DNA from: Paludibacteraceae bacterium
GTDB lineage: Bacteria; Bacteroidota; Bacteroidia; Bacteroidales; Paludibacteraceae
Reading direction: 5' to 3'
Assembly (NCBI GenBank): GCA_017430235.1
Contig: JAFRNH010000072.1
Location: 1 to 52,539 of the forward strand
Length of the DNA: 52,539 nucleotides
The translations under genes were made by a program, and so were the position numbers. The notes under the pieces are model-generated. The model was not told the DNA's origin and searched no databases. It was given only the letters and a program-made list of their open reading frames with translations. Each line of letters opens with the position of its first letter. Position 1 is the first letter of the stretch. Positions 18,001 through 25,077 of the stretch are shown one piece after another.

Positions 18001-19325
18001 CAAATTTCAGACAAGGAATCTAGGAGGAAATTGTTTTTGGTAATGGGGTGGTAATGTTGTACGGTCACATAGTTGTGCTCTCCGTTGGCATATATTTTCC
18101 GATTTCCAAAATTCTTCACGAGAACGAATTGTCTGAAATAATATGTCTTCCCTAATTTCAAGAAATTTTTACTTAAACAAAGATCTGGGGTTAAGGAATC
18201 CGTGTTGAGATTGTCCGTTATGGTTTGCCATCCCATGTTGGAGGATGTCTTGTACTCCCATCCATAGTAGGCTCCGTAGATTGATTTTGGATAGGAGACA
18301 TTAGACCAGTTGATGGCTTTCCCTTTGATAGTGAAAGCATTGTTGGAATTACATGATAAATCATCTTCGTCATCACCAATGGGTGGACAGATGAATTGTG
18401 TTAGTTCATCCTCTTCAAATCCATCCAAGGAAAGGGTGTCGATAACTTCTATTTTCAAAGTGTTACTATGACATGAGAAATCTTTGTTGACATAGGTTCG
18501 ATAGATGTAGCGGAGACTTCCATTGAGGAGATGGTTTTCACTGTCTAAGAAATCTGCATATTTTAGGTATTGGTCATAGTCGGACATGTTGGGAGAGCAG
18601 GTGCTCTCTTTCTTTGTGATTTGTTTGGAACCATCGGTGATGTTCCATGAGATCCATTCATGTGTATTGAGCCCATATACAGAGGGGTTTTGTGTGCTGA
18701 TGATGGGATATTGCATATTGTTGTCGGAGTTGTAAAGTCCGTAGATGGGACTTGCATTGGAAGGGGATATGTTGGGTAGTATGGACTCATCCGTGGATAG
18801 CGCTCCTGCGTTGCATGTATACACATTGATATCTTTCTTTTCTTGAAAATTTATCTCTTGTGTACTCCCTTTGTTAAATTCAGCGTGAACATGATAGGTG
18901 AGATAAATGGTGAAGTAGAATTGCTTTGGAAATGTGTCGTTGTTTGTTCCAAGCAATTTCTCTATTGATGTGTTTGAGGAATAGGTGCCACTGATGGCAG
19001 GGAGATCGACGTCATGCCCAGTTCCTCTTCTTGCCTCGTTATAGGTTGCAAGACGAATCACATTGCCATTGTATTTGATGTCTAGTGTGATTTTAGTGGT
19101 GGATTTCTCCACTTTGTCTTCTTGCCACAATCCCCAACCGCCTGTTTCTATTTTTACGGTTGGTGTGATGTAATTGAATTCTAGTAGATCCTCTTTCTGA
19201 TAGTAGTCTTTCGAAGGGATAATATTCCCAGATTTTGTTTTTGTGATATTGTTATTTATTTCAGCTTTGACCTGAGAGAAAGGGAAAAGCAGGATAGAAA
19301 ATAGGAAGTAATATAGTTTTTTCAT
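9087..19325 (-). CDS. Giant SprB-like T9SS surface protein, 3412 residues
   Basis: A signal peptide (residues 1-21, ending VKA) is followed by more than 3100 residues of Ig-like modules of roughly 100-130 residues. Most carry a Cys near the start and a GG(S/D)G(N/D)Y.Y.W turn: VSGGYGDDTYSYVWQYSND, IKGGSGNYLFSW, EIKGGDGNYQIDW and ECEGGSGDYKYQWQY. These resemble SprB repeats of gliding adhesins. A PKD-like domain lies at about 3225-3317 (VTLHVTDVNGCQSSV), and residues 3344-3412 form a T9SS type A sorting domain (SYQLYDELGIVRISG, LTPGVYILRIN). The protein should cross the outer membrane by T9SS and be anchored or shed at the surface, probably as an adhesin. The ORF is unbroken over 10.2 kb. It is the last gene of a three-gene set with a PKD lipoprotein and an OM barrel. 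Ligand unknown. Confidence 0.9.
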   Translation of the reverse strand: MKKLYYFLFSILLFPFSQVKAEINNNITKTKSGNIIPSKDYYQKEDLLEFNYITPTVKIETGGWGLWQEDKVEKSTTKITLDIKYNGNVIRLATYNEARRGTGHDVDLPAISGTYSSNTSIEKLLGTNNDTFPKQFYFTIYLTYHVHAEFNKGSTQEINFQEKKDINVYTCNAGALSTDESILPNISPSNASPIYGLYNSDNNMQYPIISTQNPSVYGLNTHEWISWNITDGSKQITKKESTCSPNMSDYDQYLKYADFLDSENHLLNGSLRYIYRTYVNKDFSCHSNTLKIEVIDTLSLDGFEEDELTQFICPPIGDDEDDLSCNSNNAFTIKGKAINWSNVSYPKSIYGAYYGWEYKTSSNMGWQTITDNLNTDSLTPDLCLSKNFLKLGKTYYFRQFVLVKNFGNRKIYANGEHNYVTVQHYHPITKNNFLLDSLSEICEGTLLKDTLLIFFIPENGRKYKNAYENPLHDDNYNLKYTISSEFEAFNAETYGDRLSIPFILQGKSNVIATVKIEDGCANSVSFPINLNVSNQPQLLKTYVDVDGGYANYTESGNRNLSILVPEERNITIRINDTDPEKSSCRYFISYRTNQKNEDGEYLWNERSVINTIFGHTISHTIKREEWYNAECNYIKIEKERMTTGCVSEPLYLCINYIGSIIGNNIEFKSSSNSTIEYTCKNSKNPLILGGNVSGGYGDDTYSYVWQYSNDSISWTNMLDSEGKVISSSHLLENSWNKVIDKKYYFRRMATSIGENASESSAIKSFSNVVIIAPYTAPKLQLAVNQNKEDFFACYDSKLLLTQTYLNPSVLNEEGYGLKKFYGYEDKQGIIRPYTDHRNSIVVTTDTVLYAATEFCGDTIFSEQGIKISVGENLTIQEEDIIVGPCLIRGDSIELSIDTKPGYTYGFIFNHDTIYNANAKARLPLMGNLNYIAFKTKKECTKFTSLVFNQSQTKEPIEPTQLQATSSGGVMQENEHLACYGNVVNIFVPNEKTSDDIVYEWKVNNSLVNTAYTSNMLSTSVFDLPDKEYLVTRTSHLMSGNISCQHVTDTIRVHTYPIISNLLLENSKDSICYGEDVSISLDKSSIKGGSGNYLFSWNEIRKDTVLSGEAGLSTNYHANGLKETTAYSVTVSDAYCTNEIYQQTSPSALVFVEKDLSFDLSAAPSTINAQSLQEGNSIATLITSNEIGASDKISCWLNGREYKHNESYLTGINYSLKADDFADNLASFTIERYGSDLKGCKQLKQIDILLNEGFDGTPVILSSQSLTSTSTVCGGDSLQLSIDTLQLPKYDNKVIEPSKVSYQWYKRNGESWSTCGSDAQINVIAIHDATQEYRCKLSYTPAGGTRQSVFSNTHSVVGIGSIKVNNIFFIDGESLSNTYYVCKGETGLVSLTADASLRASHFQWYQKEGDGEWKKVPSDRGTTGSDAPLCTIDLSNYTKNTSFKLVCTNECGTTSESSNQIQLLFNVGATLSTDDIILTSNNIYDENNLFSVSLCVPRDYRSTYFWSCDPSFSPTSWKSGNPITLDNNGKGFTSGDNAVYVYMVSKGMGNCLSDTIAYHFNVFEKIKSSAIGCSVKEDTLCPNNGMMTLSVNEIKGGDGNYQIDWMYKSKGMTSFSVIKENANLPFEYLGTIEGSNALGAYSFLNIGNLSENCEFYALISCVGDYPGRTHSTDSYTKGVYQPLRAGTIDNHTLLMCYNNSLALIEGTDALGGNHQYEYQWLKSTDKQNWEPINEQTESSYVGQALQEMYKLKQTTYFCRVTTDGCGNKDTSLIKTVQVKNEVLTTKDDILYTPLIARGDKAKMWGINNNYDYVWLNRNLQVLDTTSVQEVLATDNIDETSRTYYAKTLYDGCLSSNYDTIHISTYDIDGGHLSFDESPASDKKYWICSGANAGRISADGGGNLTYRWFYLINGTENSRAYALYSASNTAEPVTTSSVLLDTCNLKSVFTHTTGTQLEKKVSFYRVSYFTIDNMEQTENSDTISLYIVPTLSLASTLLLDGSETLAGTLSAEKELYCNGETGSLINGTIDQASPLYEIWSNGTFGPYLYNPEYEEFSTWFEYGNNNTWTKSDIHHGIGDYAQFFNLDVIDTSYTVRRAFNDGCSTVYSNSIKQNLSDKAPNPSKVIIKATTPEGKVITEGIEMGDALSINYTELGYECYWFADEDCTDTLCANNQLLTFNQITEKTPTVVYLKRKDNTENGCFSSALAIPLTFYTKSTGGHIYKDQFACRNEQFSTITSGRLAEGFSYAPTSGTPREFHYQWQVCLSSNLDVWTNITDAIQPDSLSADIIMNLTTPNISTYYIRRQASTIDNRVVYSDTIQLTFYNELQAGVISLENEEKNSFCHSDSLPFVLSSSPTGGYYDYVGFDGYSYGWEISINNHEYVPITPLNRTTGRRLDLDYCIRYEDKLDIDFSQDNHIQIRALYADVCDTQYSEPLSFTLWAMTHQPSIYQEKDSCESDAVTIKAYDTQNYTYTWVVLDDEKQVTWSYTQDSLKLQRVSEIKVTEYGVSGTHKESGCKSDFTYFNIDSLPRLHQDPLEAPVSSLCYNSTITIKGGKVSGGNSSKEFLWEYSYDGISYNSLETSEDLLLKDLKQSLFVRRIVHDLCSSDTSNTIFISVREKIEPSITDISYPKQVCKGQYYTLKLNPLKIDSLKHLNEQWKVKECLWTLQHTESDQLVSDTLSFRAITSSEITYQGFDDPYQTFTIQLCTIDSTDAKCSSEAIHFLINSTPSLDSSLNRISCSNLHPCNGEIIEIEGTVAYVPSSESDTFTYAWFQSDNQKDWAKIPQQKNQNLHISIQDSIYIKREVSNQCYSNYSNIIALKGKPGETFDYVTALGLTITTYVQDERDSVELIIRDQSINTNYILQGDSLLPDKQYGVTTLPYTADEYTNKALYLQNTTGCYNGYRITPIRGGRIFSEGNIVVCKEAPVPTLRVTECEGGSGDYKYQWQYKNEYVREYVNISSATDIDYTPDPVTSQTWFRRMTTSGEYISYSNEVSLLIADQPSLSPLLPIIDSASFANKNLTHTDGVVELTKSMSIQLACSVSHVQSIHWEYSDDNETWHELHSETGSEEDVSLTITGEQPSRYYRLRAESECGTTYSNKVLVTTSDVPEIIEEEIVISGLVCQGDTLKLGCFYLDEDGKLISGDYYYQYENNAGIQMYTAGLNGPCTDIYYPNTPVNGYIYCPNVQAPFEMTITRVSKQTGATYSTTIPISVTMLHADFEYIINNKTHTLQEDQVNIEQGELVEFRNLTEGEIVNTYWELIEPMNTPANVSPYGLFSFLENPYCYFYNGGRYNVTLHVTDVNGCQSSVSTDAITIPSSAVRNTAFKNAIFVENRDENNPINNQLMVYPIHFHESIHILWGNNSFSYQLYDELGIVRISGSANEEVILHTEQLTPGVYILRINDQLIKLLK

Positions 19326-19343
19326 TGTGATTGATGATAATTA

Positions 19344-19364
19344 GGTGGGTTCTGTAGGATTCAT
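19344..19364. repeat. Dispersed palindrome family copy, directly after a stop codon
   Basis: On the minus strand this 21-bp element (ATGAATCC ... ACCCACC) starts at the base after the TAA of the PKD lipoprotein gene. It fills most of the gap to the giant gene start. Confidence 0.65.
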
Positions 19365-20306
19365 TTATTCAATGTAAATAGTTTTGGTGCTCCATGTGCT
19401 CCAATTGCCCCATTGATCTTGGCAACGAACACTAATGGTATGATCGCCTGCTTCTTGAAACGCATGTTTGACGGAGGATAATTGCGTGCCGGTGATATAG
19501 GTGCCATTATAAGCACCTTTCCCTTTTTCGTAAACTTTATCACTGCCCCAATCATAGCCAGAAGTATGGTCAAACACTTTCCCGTCGATGCAGTATTCAT
19601 AGAGGATGATTTCATCATTGTCTGGGTCGGTGCAGTGAGTCTCAATTTTGCGGTGTAGGGGATAACCTGTCACGGAAGCTAATGTGAAGTCGGCAATAGG
19701 AGGTCTGTTTACATACAATTTTAATAGGATGTTGGCAGAGCCATACAACCCCAATATGTTCGCGGTTGAGAGAGTGACGACAGCATCTATGGTGAGACTG
19801 TCTTTACCCAGTTTCCCTATGTTTGACCGACCGTTGTTGAAGTAATACTCTTTGGCGGATGATGTCGATTCGATGATGAGAATCTTGTTTCTTGCTGTGT
19901 CAATCTTCACGCAAAGGTGGTTGTCGAACTGCGTATAGTCGTATGGACTATCCCCTGGATAGTACCATGAGTTGGTGGTTCCATCCTCCTGATAATCAAC
20001 GATGGCTAGGTCTTTCCAATAGTAGTAATCGTCTCTTCTCTTTATTAGTGGTTTTACTACGGCTGTGAAGTTGCCGATATAGCCACATATATCATCAAAA
20101 CGATAATCAATTTCGATGGTGTCTCCCCATGTTACATCAATACAGATATATTTCTTTCCGTCGATGGTAGAATCTTTCTCAGCCACAAGAGAGATGGTAG
20201 GAGGATCCGTGTGATCGTAGAAATAATCGTCGCGGGTATCGCAAGCGTAGCATAGCCCGATCAGTATGAAAAAGCAAATTGTTTTGTGGAATTTCATTGG
20301 ATTCAT
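19365..20306 (-). CDS. PKD-domain surface lipoprotein
   Basis: The 313-residue product has a lipoprotein signal ending GLCYAC, with Cys22 as the lipidation site followed by DTRDD, so it is probably on the outer membrane. The middle (about 35-200) is beta-rich without a family I recognise. The C-terminal part (about 205-310) reads like a PKD/Ig domain (PPIADFTL, CTDPDNDEIILYEYCIDG, HAFQEAGDHTISVRCQDQWG). The gene lies 11 bases after the OM barrel gene and 39 bases before the giant surface gene, all on the minus strand. I infer that the lipoprotein anchors or helps display the giant protein. An alternative start at Met4 would not change the mature protein. Confidence 0.75.
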   Translation of the reverse strand: MNPMKFHKTICFFILIGLCYACDTRDDYFYDHTDPPTISLVAEKDSTIDGKKYICIDVTWGDTIEIDYRFDDICGYIGNFTAVVKPLIKRRDDYYYWKDLAIVDYQEDGTTNSWYYPGDSPYDYTQFDNHLCVKIDTARNKILIIESTSSAKEYYFNNGRSNIGKLGKDSLTIDAVVTLSTANILGLYGSANILLKLYVNRPPIADFTLASVTGYPLHRKIETHCTDPDNDEIILYEYCIDGKVFDHTSGYDWGSDKVYEKGKGAYNGTYITGTQLSSVKHAFQEAGDHTISVRCQDQWGNWSTWSTKTIYIE

Positions 20307-20317
20307 GTAGTGTGGTA

Positions 20318-20857
20318 TTATTTGTGGAAATTATAACAAACGCCTAATGAAAAAAGAGGTTTTATGTATTGGTCGTCATTGCCAAACAGAATGTATTCTT
20401 GGGCTTTTATTTCAATGGAAAGGAAGGAACGAGGGTATATTTCCCATGCAACACCCGCATTTGCCCCATAGACAATGCCGCAGATTTCTTTGTTGATTTC
20501 CTTGCATTCCCATTTGTCCCAACCTACACTGGCAGCAAGGTTTAGTGTGATGTAGGACCATCCCCAAGGATTGGCGGGCGAATAATTAAATCCAGGTGAT
20601 AATAATACGATACCGGTAAAATCGGTGTGCCCGAAGGTGGCTATCTCATGGTCGATTTCTGCACATAGAGCACTTTGGGCGTTGAAGTGATAATGATATA
20701 TGATTCCGTAATCATATTTGTTTTTCGTGCCAATACCTCCACGCACTCCAATCGTGTGTATCCCTTTTACATGAGTCAATCCTTCTGCTTGAAGATCGGA
20801 TAGGAAGATCATTTCAGCAAGCAATAGTAGGAAAACAAATAATTTCTTTTTTTTCAT
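20318..20857 (-). CDS. Small outer-membrane beta-barrel protein
   Basis: The 179-residue protein has a signal peptide (1-24, ending LQA) and then alternating amphipathic strands (HTIGVRGGIG, YGIIYHYHF, ITLNLAASVGWDKW, GANAGVAWEIYP). It ends in the aromatic strand SLGVCYNFHK, typical of OM barrels. Size and layout resemble small barrels such as TraO-like proteins of Bacteroidales, but I cannot name the family. As the first gene of the set it could play the role that SprF/PorP-type barrels play for T9SS adhesins, holding the giant protein at the surface. That role is inferred from position only. Confidence 0.65.
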   Translation of the reverse strand: MKKKKLFVFLLLLAEMIFLSDLQAEGLTHVKGIHTIGVRGGIGTKNKYDYGIIYHYHFNAQSALCAEIDHEIATFGHTDFTGIVLLSPGFNYSPANPWGWSYITLNLAASVGWDKWECKEINKEICGIVYGANAGVAWEIYPRSFLSIEIKAQEYILFGNDDQYIKPLFSLGVCYNFHK

Positions 20858-21005
20858 ATCGAAATGGTTTCAATAAATTGAGTGAATGATGCATGATGAG
20901 TGGACACGATAATTGTTGTAACGGTCAAACCCTACAATCATTCTTGGTGTATGTCAATATTATTTGGCAGAAAATTTCGTCAAAACTAGAAGAAATTTCA
21001 TGTGG

Positions 21006-21013
21006 CAAATATA
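21006..21013 (-). promoter_or_regulatory. Candidate promoter of the giant-adhesin operon
   Basis: The minus strand reads TATATTTG followed by C, an exact TAnnTTTG match about 150 bases before the barrel gene start. A second match, TAGTTTTG, lies at 20981-20988. Either gives a leader longer than 100 bases. The operon would comprise the barrel, the lipoprotein and the giant protein. Confidence 0.5.
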
Positions 21014-21083
21014 GAAGATTTAATTTTAATAAAAAAGGATTGTGTTGCTTTTTTGTAAATAAAATGGATTTTTTAGAGATAAT

Positions 21084-21614
21084 TTATCCTGTAATCACTC
21101 TATTCACCTTTTCATCCCAAGGTTCTTGAGGAATGGAAGGTAGAAGTTGGCATGGGAAACAGACACCGATTTTATGACAAGAAAGACGCGCAAGCAGTTT
21201 GTCATAGTAACCTTTCCCTCTTCCCAATCGACTGCCAGATGGGTCGAATGCCATACCTGGTATGATGGCAAGGTCGATTGTAGAGTAGTCTGTGATGGCT
21301 TCTCCTACTGGTTCGTCAATATTGAAGGCTCCCGTCTTCATCATGTTTGTTCCTTGAAAAGTACGGATTTCTGAGTCTTCGCCGATAACCACGGGAAGTA
21401 GAATGGTTTTGCTTTCACTCCAATGCTCGATGAATGCGTGTGTGTATATCTCATCGGGGAGGGACCAGAATAACAAGACTGTTTTTGCCTTTTGGAAGAG
21501 AGGATCTGCTTCAATCATTTGGAGGGCTCTCTTTCCATAATAGTCTTTTTCCCACCCATACATCGCCTTTATCTTAAGGCGTATCTCTTTTCGCACGTTT
21601 TTTTTCTCTTCCAT
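21084..21614 (-). CDS. 5-formyltetrahydrofolate cyclo-ligase
   Basis: The 176-residue cytosolic enzyme converts 5-formyl-THF to 5,10-methenyl-THF with ATP, returning the stored folate form to one-carbon metabolism. The family signature is clear: PGMAFDPSGSRLGRGKGYYD (about 131-150) followed by KLL, plus the N-terminal basic helix RKEIRLKIKAM. The length is normal. Its ATG starts two bases after the stop of the T9SS protease gene, so translation is likely coupled. The pairing with a secreted protease is probably a shared message and not a shared pathway. Confidence 0.95.
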   Translation of the reverse strand: MEEKKNVRKEIRLKIKAMYGWEKDYYGKRALQMIEADPLFQKAKTVLLFWSLPDEIYTHAFIEHWSESKTILLPVVIGEDSEIRTFQGTNMMKTGAFNIDEPVGEAITDYSTIDLAIIPGMAFDPSGSRLGRGKGYYDKLLARLSCHKIGVCFPCQLLPSIPQEPWDEKVNRVITG

Positions 21615-21616
21615 GA

Positions 21617-23803
21617 CTACAACTTGATGACTTTTCTGTAAGCCGTTTTTTGTGGATATATTACTTTAATGATGTATGTTCCTGCAGGATAGTTGCCCAT
21701 CTCAATCGTTTCAGATTCTTTGGGTTTTTCCTTTGAGAAATATTTGATTCCGTTCATGTTGTAGATGGTGAACGAGAGAGACGATTCTTCAAAGAAAATC
21801 TGGACATCATTGGTGGTTGGGTTAGGATATAAAGTTATCTGAGTATTGTTGGAATTGACTAAAGGCACGTCTGTTGTTATTTGAGTGGCGATCCTTGGTT
21901 CTATCAGTAGGGAGGCTGCCCGCTTGTATTGAGGATGAGAGGTGAAAGGTTTCCATTCCCCATGTTCTTTGAAATAGGCAGTGTTACGACCAGAATTCTT
22001 CTCTTCGGTGATGTATATGGAGAGAGGATAGGTGGCGTTTTGTGGCACTTCAATGGCGATGAAGAAGGAGGAGTCTACAGAAACGACTGAGTCGAGTCGA
22101 AGATAGTTGTCGCGAGACATTAAATTACTCTGCACGCTCTCCTGGAAGGTGGTTTTGCGTTGGTTATAATAGCAGTCGGATATTCTTACACGTTGTTTGT
22201 GTAAAAGAGTATTTGGTTCATTTTCTCCTTGGTAAATTTTGAGCCATATAGTATCTGTTTCGTAGAATGTACCTTTTTCTAATAGAAAATGTACGCCGTA
22301 GATGTATCCTTTTTCCTCAAATTTCTCTGCATATTCATTGATGTCATCTGAGTTGGTACCCGCAGGGTATTGCTCTGATTCTGATATGTGTAGTTGTTCT
22401 CCCTCATCTAGGTTTGACAGACGCTTACATGGATGTTGATGAGGTTCCAGTCCGCTAATCTGGGTCTCTTCGCTCTTGATAGGGTCGAGATTAGCGGATA
22501 ATGAGACGCTTCTTCCTTTCCAAACTTTGTTGATTCTGTAGAAGAAATCATGACTTGTAATTCCACATCCGGAAGGTTCATATCCTCCTGATAAAGCTCC
22601 GATGATTTGATGGTTGCTGTTGAATAGCGGTGCGCCAGACGATCCGCCTTCTGTGATTCCATATTTCCATCCATCAACATCCCAATGTGAATTGGATGCA
22701 AAGACGATATTGTCCGAGCAACAATCAAATGTGTTGGAAGTGGGAGCCGAATTAGATTTGCTTATCTTCTTCACATCGCCTTCTGGATGATGAATGGTGT
22801 AGACTGGTCCATCTATCGTGGAGGAGATGTTCCATCCTGCGTAATAGGTGTTATAGTCGGCAGGAGGATTTTCATCCAATAAGAGCAATAGAAGGTCTGT
22901 TTTTTCCTGAATCTTTGCAATAGAGGCACCGGAGAGACTCATCTCCAAACTCCCTTGAATTTTGTCAAAGCAGTGGGGCGTTTCGTAATTGAAATAGAAT
23001 ACGCTGGTGGCTGCCATCTCGTTGGCTGTTTTTCTGTTGTCGAAAGCGATGCAGTGGGCGGCAGAGAGTAGATATGGTGTTCCGTCGTTGGCGGTGTTGT
23101 TGATTAGAGAACCGCTGCAAAGGGTCTCTCCGTTGAAAACGATTAAGGCAACGCTTCTTTTGGATCGTTCTTCAGCATCTTTGGTGCAATTGACATCCAC
23201 CTCACAGGTCTCGGAGATACCAAAAGAGGGTAGTTTGCGAATGTCTTTAAATCCATGGTTCACTTTCCCAATGGATATTTCACCCGCACATCCTTTAGGC
23301 TCGATGTATTCGACGATGATACTGTCACCATCGAGGATGGCGGTTGCTAAGATGCCACTGTCATGATTGTTCTCGCTAGTGAATGCACCCAGTATCTGGT
23401 GTTTGTCGGGGGTGTATATGAATAGTTGTGCACCATCGGCGAGATGGTACTTGTCAAAGATCAGATTTAGACTGAGAGCATTTTCGGAGTGTATTCTCAC
23501 TCTCCATACCTTGGTTCCGTCGGGCAAGTAGGTGATGGATCCGCTATTGTTGGGGGTCAGATTGACCTCGAAACCGTATGCGAATCGTATGCCGCCTTTG
23601 GGGGTGGAACTCTCTTTCTCCAAAAGGTCCATGCTGAATGCAGGCATCTCTTCCCACTCATTGCTTATTCCATAACGCAGACTGCTGCCTTGAAGTTGCT
23701 CGGGCAGAGGAAATCCACCATGACTGATTTGGGCATTGCTGTTGATGAATGCACAAATCAATAGGAGGAGAGTGGAGAGTATATGTTTTTGAAATTTTCT
23801 CAT
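21617..23803 (-). CDS. Secreted lysyl-endopeptidase-like serine protease with T9SS sorting domain
   Basis: The 728-residue protein has a signal peptide (1-24, ending SNA) and an N-terminal prodomain-like region (to about 195). A trypsin-fold S1 domain of the Lys-C (lysyl endopeptidase) type follows. The triad is H250 in LLSAAHC, D303 in KTDLLLLLLDE and S389 in EGGSSGAP; the GDVKKIS and CCSDNI segments are also typical of that group. After a beta-rich domain (about 450-640), residues 658-728 form a T9SS type A sorting domain (LYPNPTTNDVQIFF, TIYNMNGI, PAGTYIIKV). The enzyme probably works at the surface or in the medium, cutting after Lys or Arg. The specificity is inferred. It lies between a glycosyltransferase and the cyclo-ligase in a tight minus-strand operon. 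Confidence 0.92.
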   Translation of the reverse strand: MRKFQKHILSTLLLLICAFINSNAQISHGGFPLPEQLQGSSLRYGISNEWEEMPAFSMDLLEKESSTPKGGIRFAYGFEVNLTPNNSGSITYLPDGTKVWRVRIHSENALSLNLIFDKYHLADGAQLFIYTPDKHQILGAFTSENNHDSGILATAILDGDSIIVEYIEPKGCAGEISIGKVNHGFKDIRKLPSFGISETCEVDVNCTKDAEERSKRSVALIVFNGETLCSGSLINNTANDGTPYLLSAAHCIAFDNRKTANEMAATSVFYFNYETPHCFDKIQGSLEMSLSGASIAKIQEKTDLLLLLLDENPPADYNTYYAGWNISSTIDGPVYTIHHPEGDVKKISKSNSAPTSNTFDCCSDNIVFASNSHWDVDGWKYGITEGGSSGAPLFNSNHQIIGALSGGYEPSGCGITSHDFFYRINKVWKGRSVSLSANLDPIKSEETQISGLEPHQHPCKRLSNLDEGEQLHISESEQYPAGTNSDDINEYAEKFEEKGYIYGVHFLLEKGTFYETDTIWLKIYQGENEPNTLLHKQRVRISDCYYNQRKTTFQESVQSNLMSRDNYLRLDSVVSVDSSFFIAIEVPQNATYPLSIYITEEKNSGRNTAYFKEHGEWKPFTSHPQYKRAASLLIEPRIATQITTDVPLVNSNNTQITLYPNPTTNDVQIFFEESSLSFTIYNMNGIKYFSKEKPKESETIEMGNYPAGTYIIKVIYPQKTAYRKVIKL

Positions 23804-23813
23804 TTGAACAGAA

Positions 23814-24725
23814 CTATATTTTGTTAAGAGACGCCCGACAAAGCACCTCTAATTTATAGAGGTCAAATATAAACATTTGTGGGTGACTGGAGGTTAAGTT
23901 TCGTCTGAAAAGTTTTGAAAAAAGAGATAAAAGAACCGATGTAGGTCGTAATAATCTTGTTTTTCGAAGGAACTCTTGATATTTCAGTATCTTAATATCT
24001 TTTCGAAAATCATCTTTATCCTCAATTTTTTGATAAACAACCCAAAGGTTTTTCAGAGAGGAGTTGGTCTTTTGTAGGAAGTTGTCGTTCTCTTCTTCGT
24101 CGATCTGATGAATGGCAGGGTTGTCGATGTGCAACAAGTGGAAATGAGCTTTTTCCAGTTCCCATCCGAAGAGGGTATCTTCGTGTCCATATTCTTTTAA
24201 GGACTCATCGAATCGAACTTTTTCAAAGACGCTTTTTTTGATTAGGAGGTTGAATGCGGTAAAGGACCGAAAAGGATGACGGTTTCTTTCTGTGGCATTT
24301 CCCATTTCTCGTTGGATTCCATACAGCCAGCGAAGCAGATGTGCAGTGTCGGGTCTCTCTTTTAAATAGTGACATCCACCCAAGATCACATCGGCATTCG
24401 AACTCTGAGCTGCAGTCAGATAGTTTTGGATGAAATGGGAAGAAAGGGGTAGTGTGTCGCAGTCCATGAACAGAAGGAATTCATACTGTGCAGTGTCGGC
24501 CAATTTGTTGCGAATGGCGGAGCGACCTATATTATAAGGTAATTCGATATGCTGAACATGAGGGAGCTCTGCAAGTAGCGCGTTATCAGACAAGAAGGAT
24601 TGAGAGCCATCCTCCATCAGAATGATTTCGTAGGGACAAGAGAGTTGAGAAGCCTGAGCAGACAATTCATGAATCAGTCTTGTTACATTATAATTATAAA
24701 TAGGTATACAGATGGAAAGCGTCAT
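23814..24725 (-). CDS. Family 2 glycosyltransferase
   Basis: The 303-residue GT-A enzyme shows LSICIPIYNYN at the N-terminus, the EDGS motif and the metal/nucleotide motif FMDCDTLP. It also has a C-terminal acceptor-side segment with KEYGHEDTLFGWELEKA. It transfers a sugar from a nucleotide sugar to an unknown acceptor, probably cell-surface glycan. The start at 24725 (MTLSICIP) is preferred over an upstream Met at 24764 because a TACTTTTG promoter box lies between the two. The stop is 10 bases before the protease start. A link to T9SS cargo glycosylation or A-LPS is possible but unsupported. Confidence 0.88.
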   Translation of the reverse strand: MTLSICIPIYNYNVTRLIHELSAQASQLSCPYEIILMEDGSQSFLSDNALLAELPHVQHIELPYNIGRSAIRNKLADTAQYEFLLFMDCDTLPLSSHFIQNYLTAAQSSNADVILGGCHYLKERPDTAHLLRWLYGIQREMGNATERNRHPFRSFTAFNLLIKKSVFEKVRFDESLKEYGHEDTLFGWELEKAHFHLLHIDNPAIHQIDEEENDNFLQKTNSSLKNLWVVYQKIEDKDDFRKDIKILKYQEFLRKTRLLRPTSVLLSLFSKLFRRNLTSSHPQMFIFDLYKLEVLCRASLNKI

Positions 24726-24741
24726 ATTATTTAATTTGGTG

Positions 24742-24749
24742 CAAAAGTA
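24742..24749 (-). promoter_or_regulatory. Promoter -7 box of the GT2-protease-cyclo-ligase operon
   Basis: The minus strand reads TACTTTTG followed by CACC, an exact TAnnTTTG match. It lies 17 bases upstream of the chosen start and decides that start. Confidence 0.65.
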
Positions 24750-24914
24750 CTTATTTTTTTTCAATTGAATATTATTCCTATCAAAAACGGGAAGATGAAA
24801 AACAGGGGAAAAAGTTGCCTTAGGTCTATAGGTTCAATATATTGACATTTGGCAATAAAATTAGTTTGCTAAAATTTTATCATTATTTTTAGTTAAATGT
24901 TGTAAAAAATATAT

Positions 24915-24922
24915 TAATTTTG
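24915..24922 (+). promoter_or_regulatory. Promoter -7 box of the 3073-residue surface protein, with a long leader
   Basis: TAATTTTG followed by CG fits TAnnTTTG. It lies in the 350-bp divergent region after the GT2 promoter. The implied leader of about 150 bases (24929-25077) ends in an A-rich stretch (nine A) just before ATG. No known riboswitch fold was recognised. Confidence 0.55.
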
Positions 24923-25077
24923 CGCCGAATTTTCGATATTTTTACTTTTTTATGGTATGTCGGGCACAGGGGTAGCGAGGTGATTTGTAAGTTGTTGACT
25001 TTGATGCTGATATGGTGAGAAAAGGAAGATAACAAACTACGAAATGGAAATTAAACATTAAATATTAACAAAAAAAA

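Noticed and set aside
20893-21129. Plus-strand frame of 78 codons between the OM barrel gene and the cyclo-ligase
   Set aside because: It overlaps the cyclo-ligase 3' end and a minus-strand promoter region, and its composition looks random.
24726-24764. Upstream Met start for the glycosyltransferase
   Set aside because: The TACTTTTG promoter box lies between that Met and the conserved LSICIP start, so the extension would not be transcribed.
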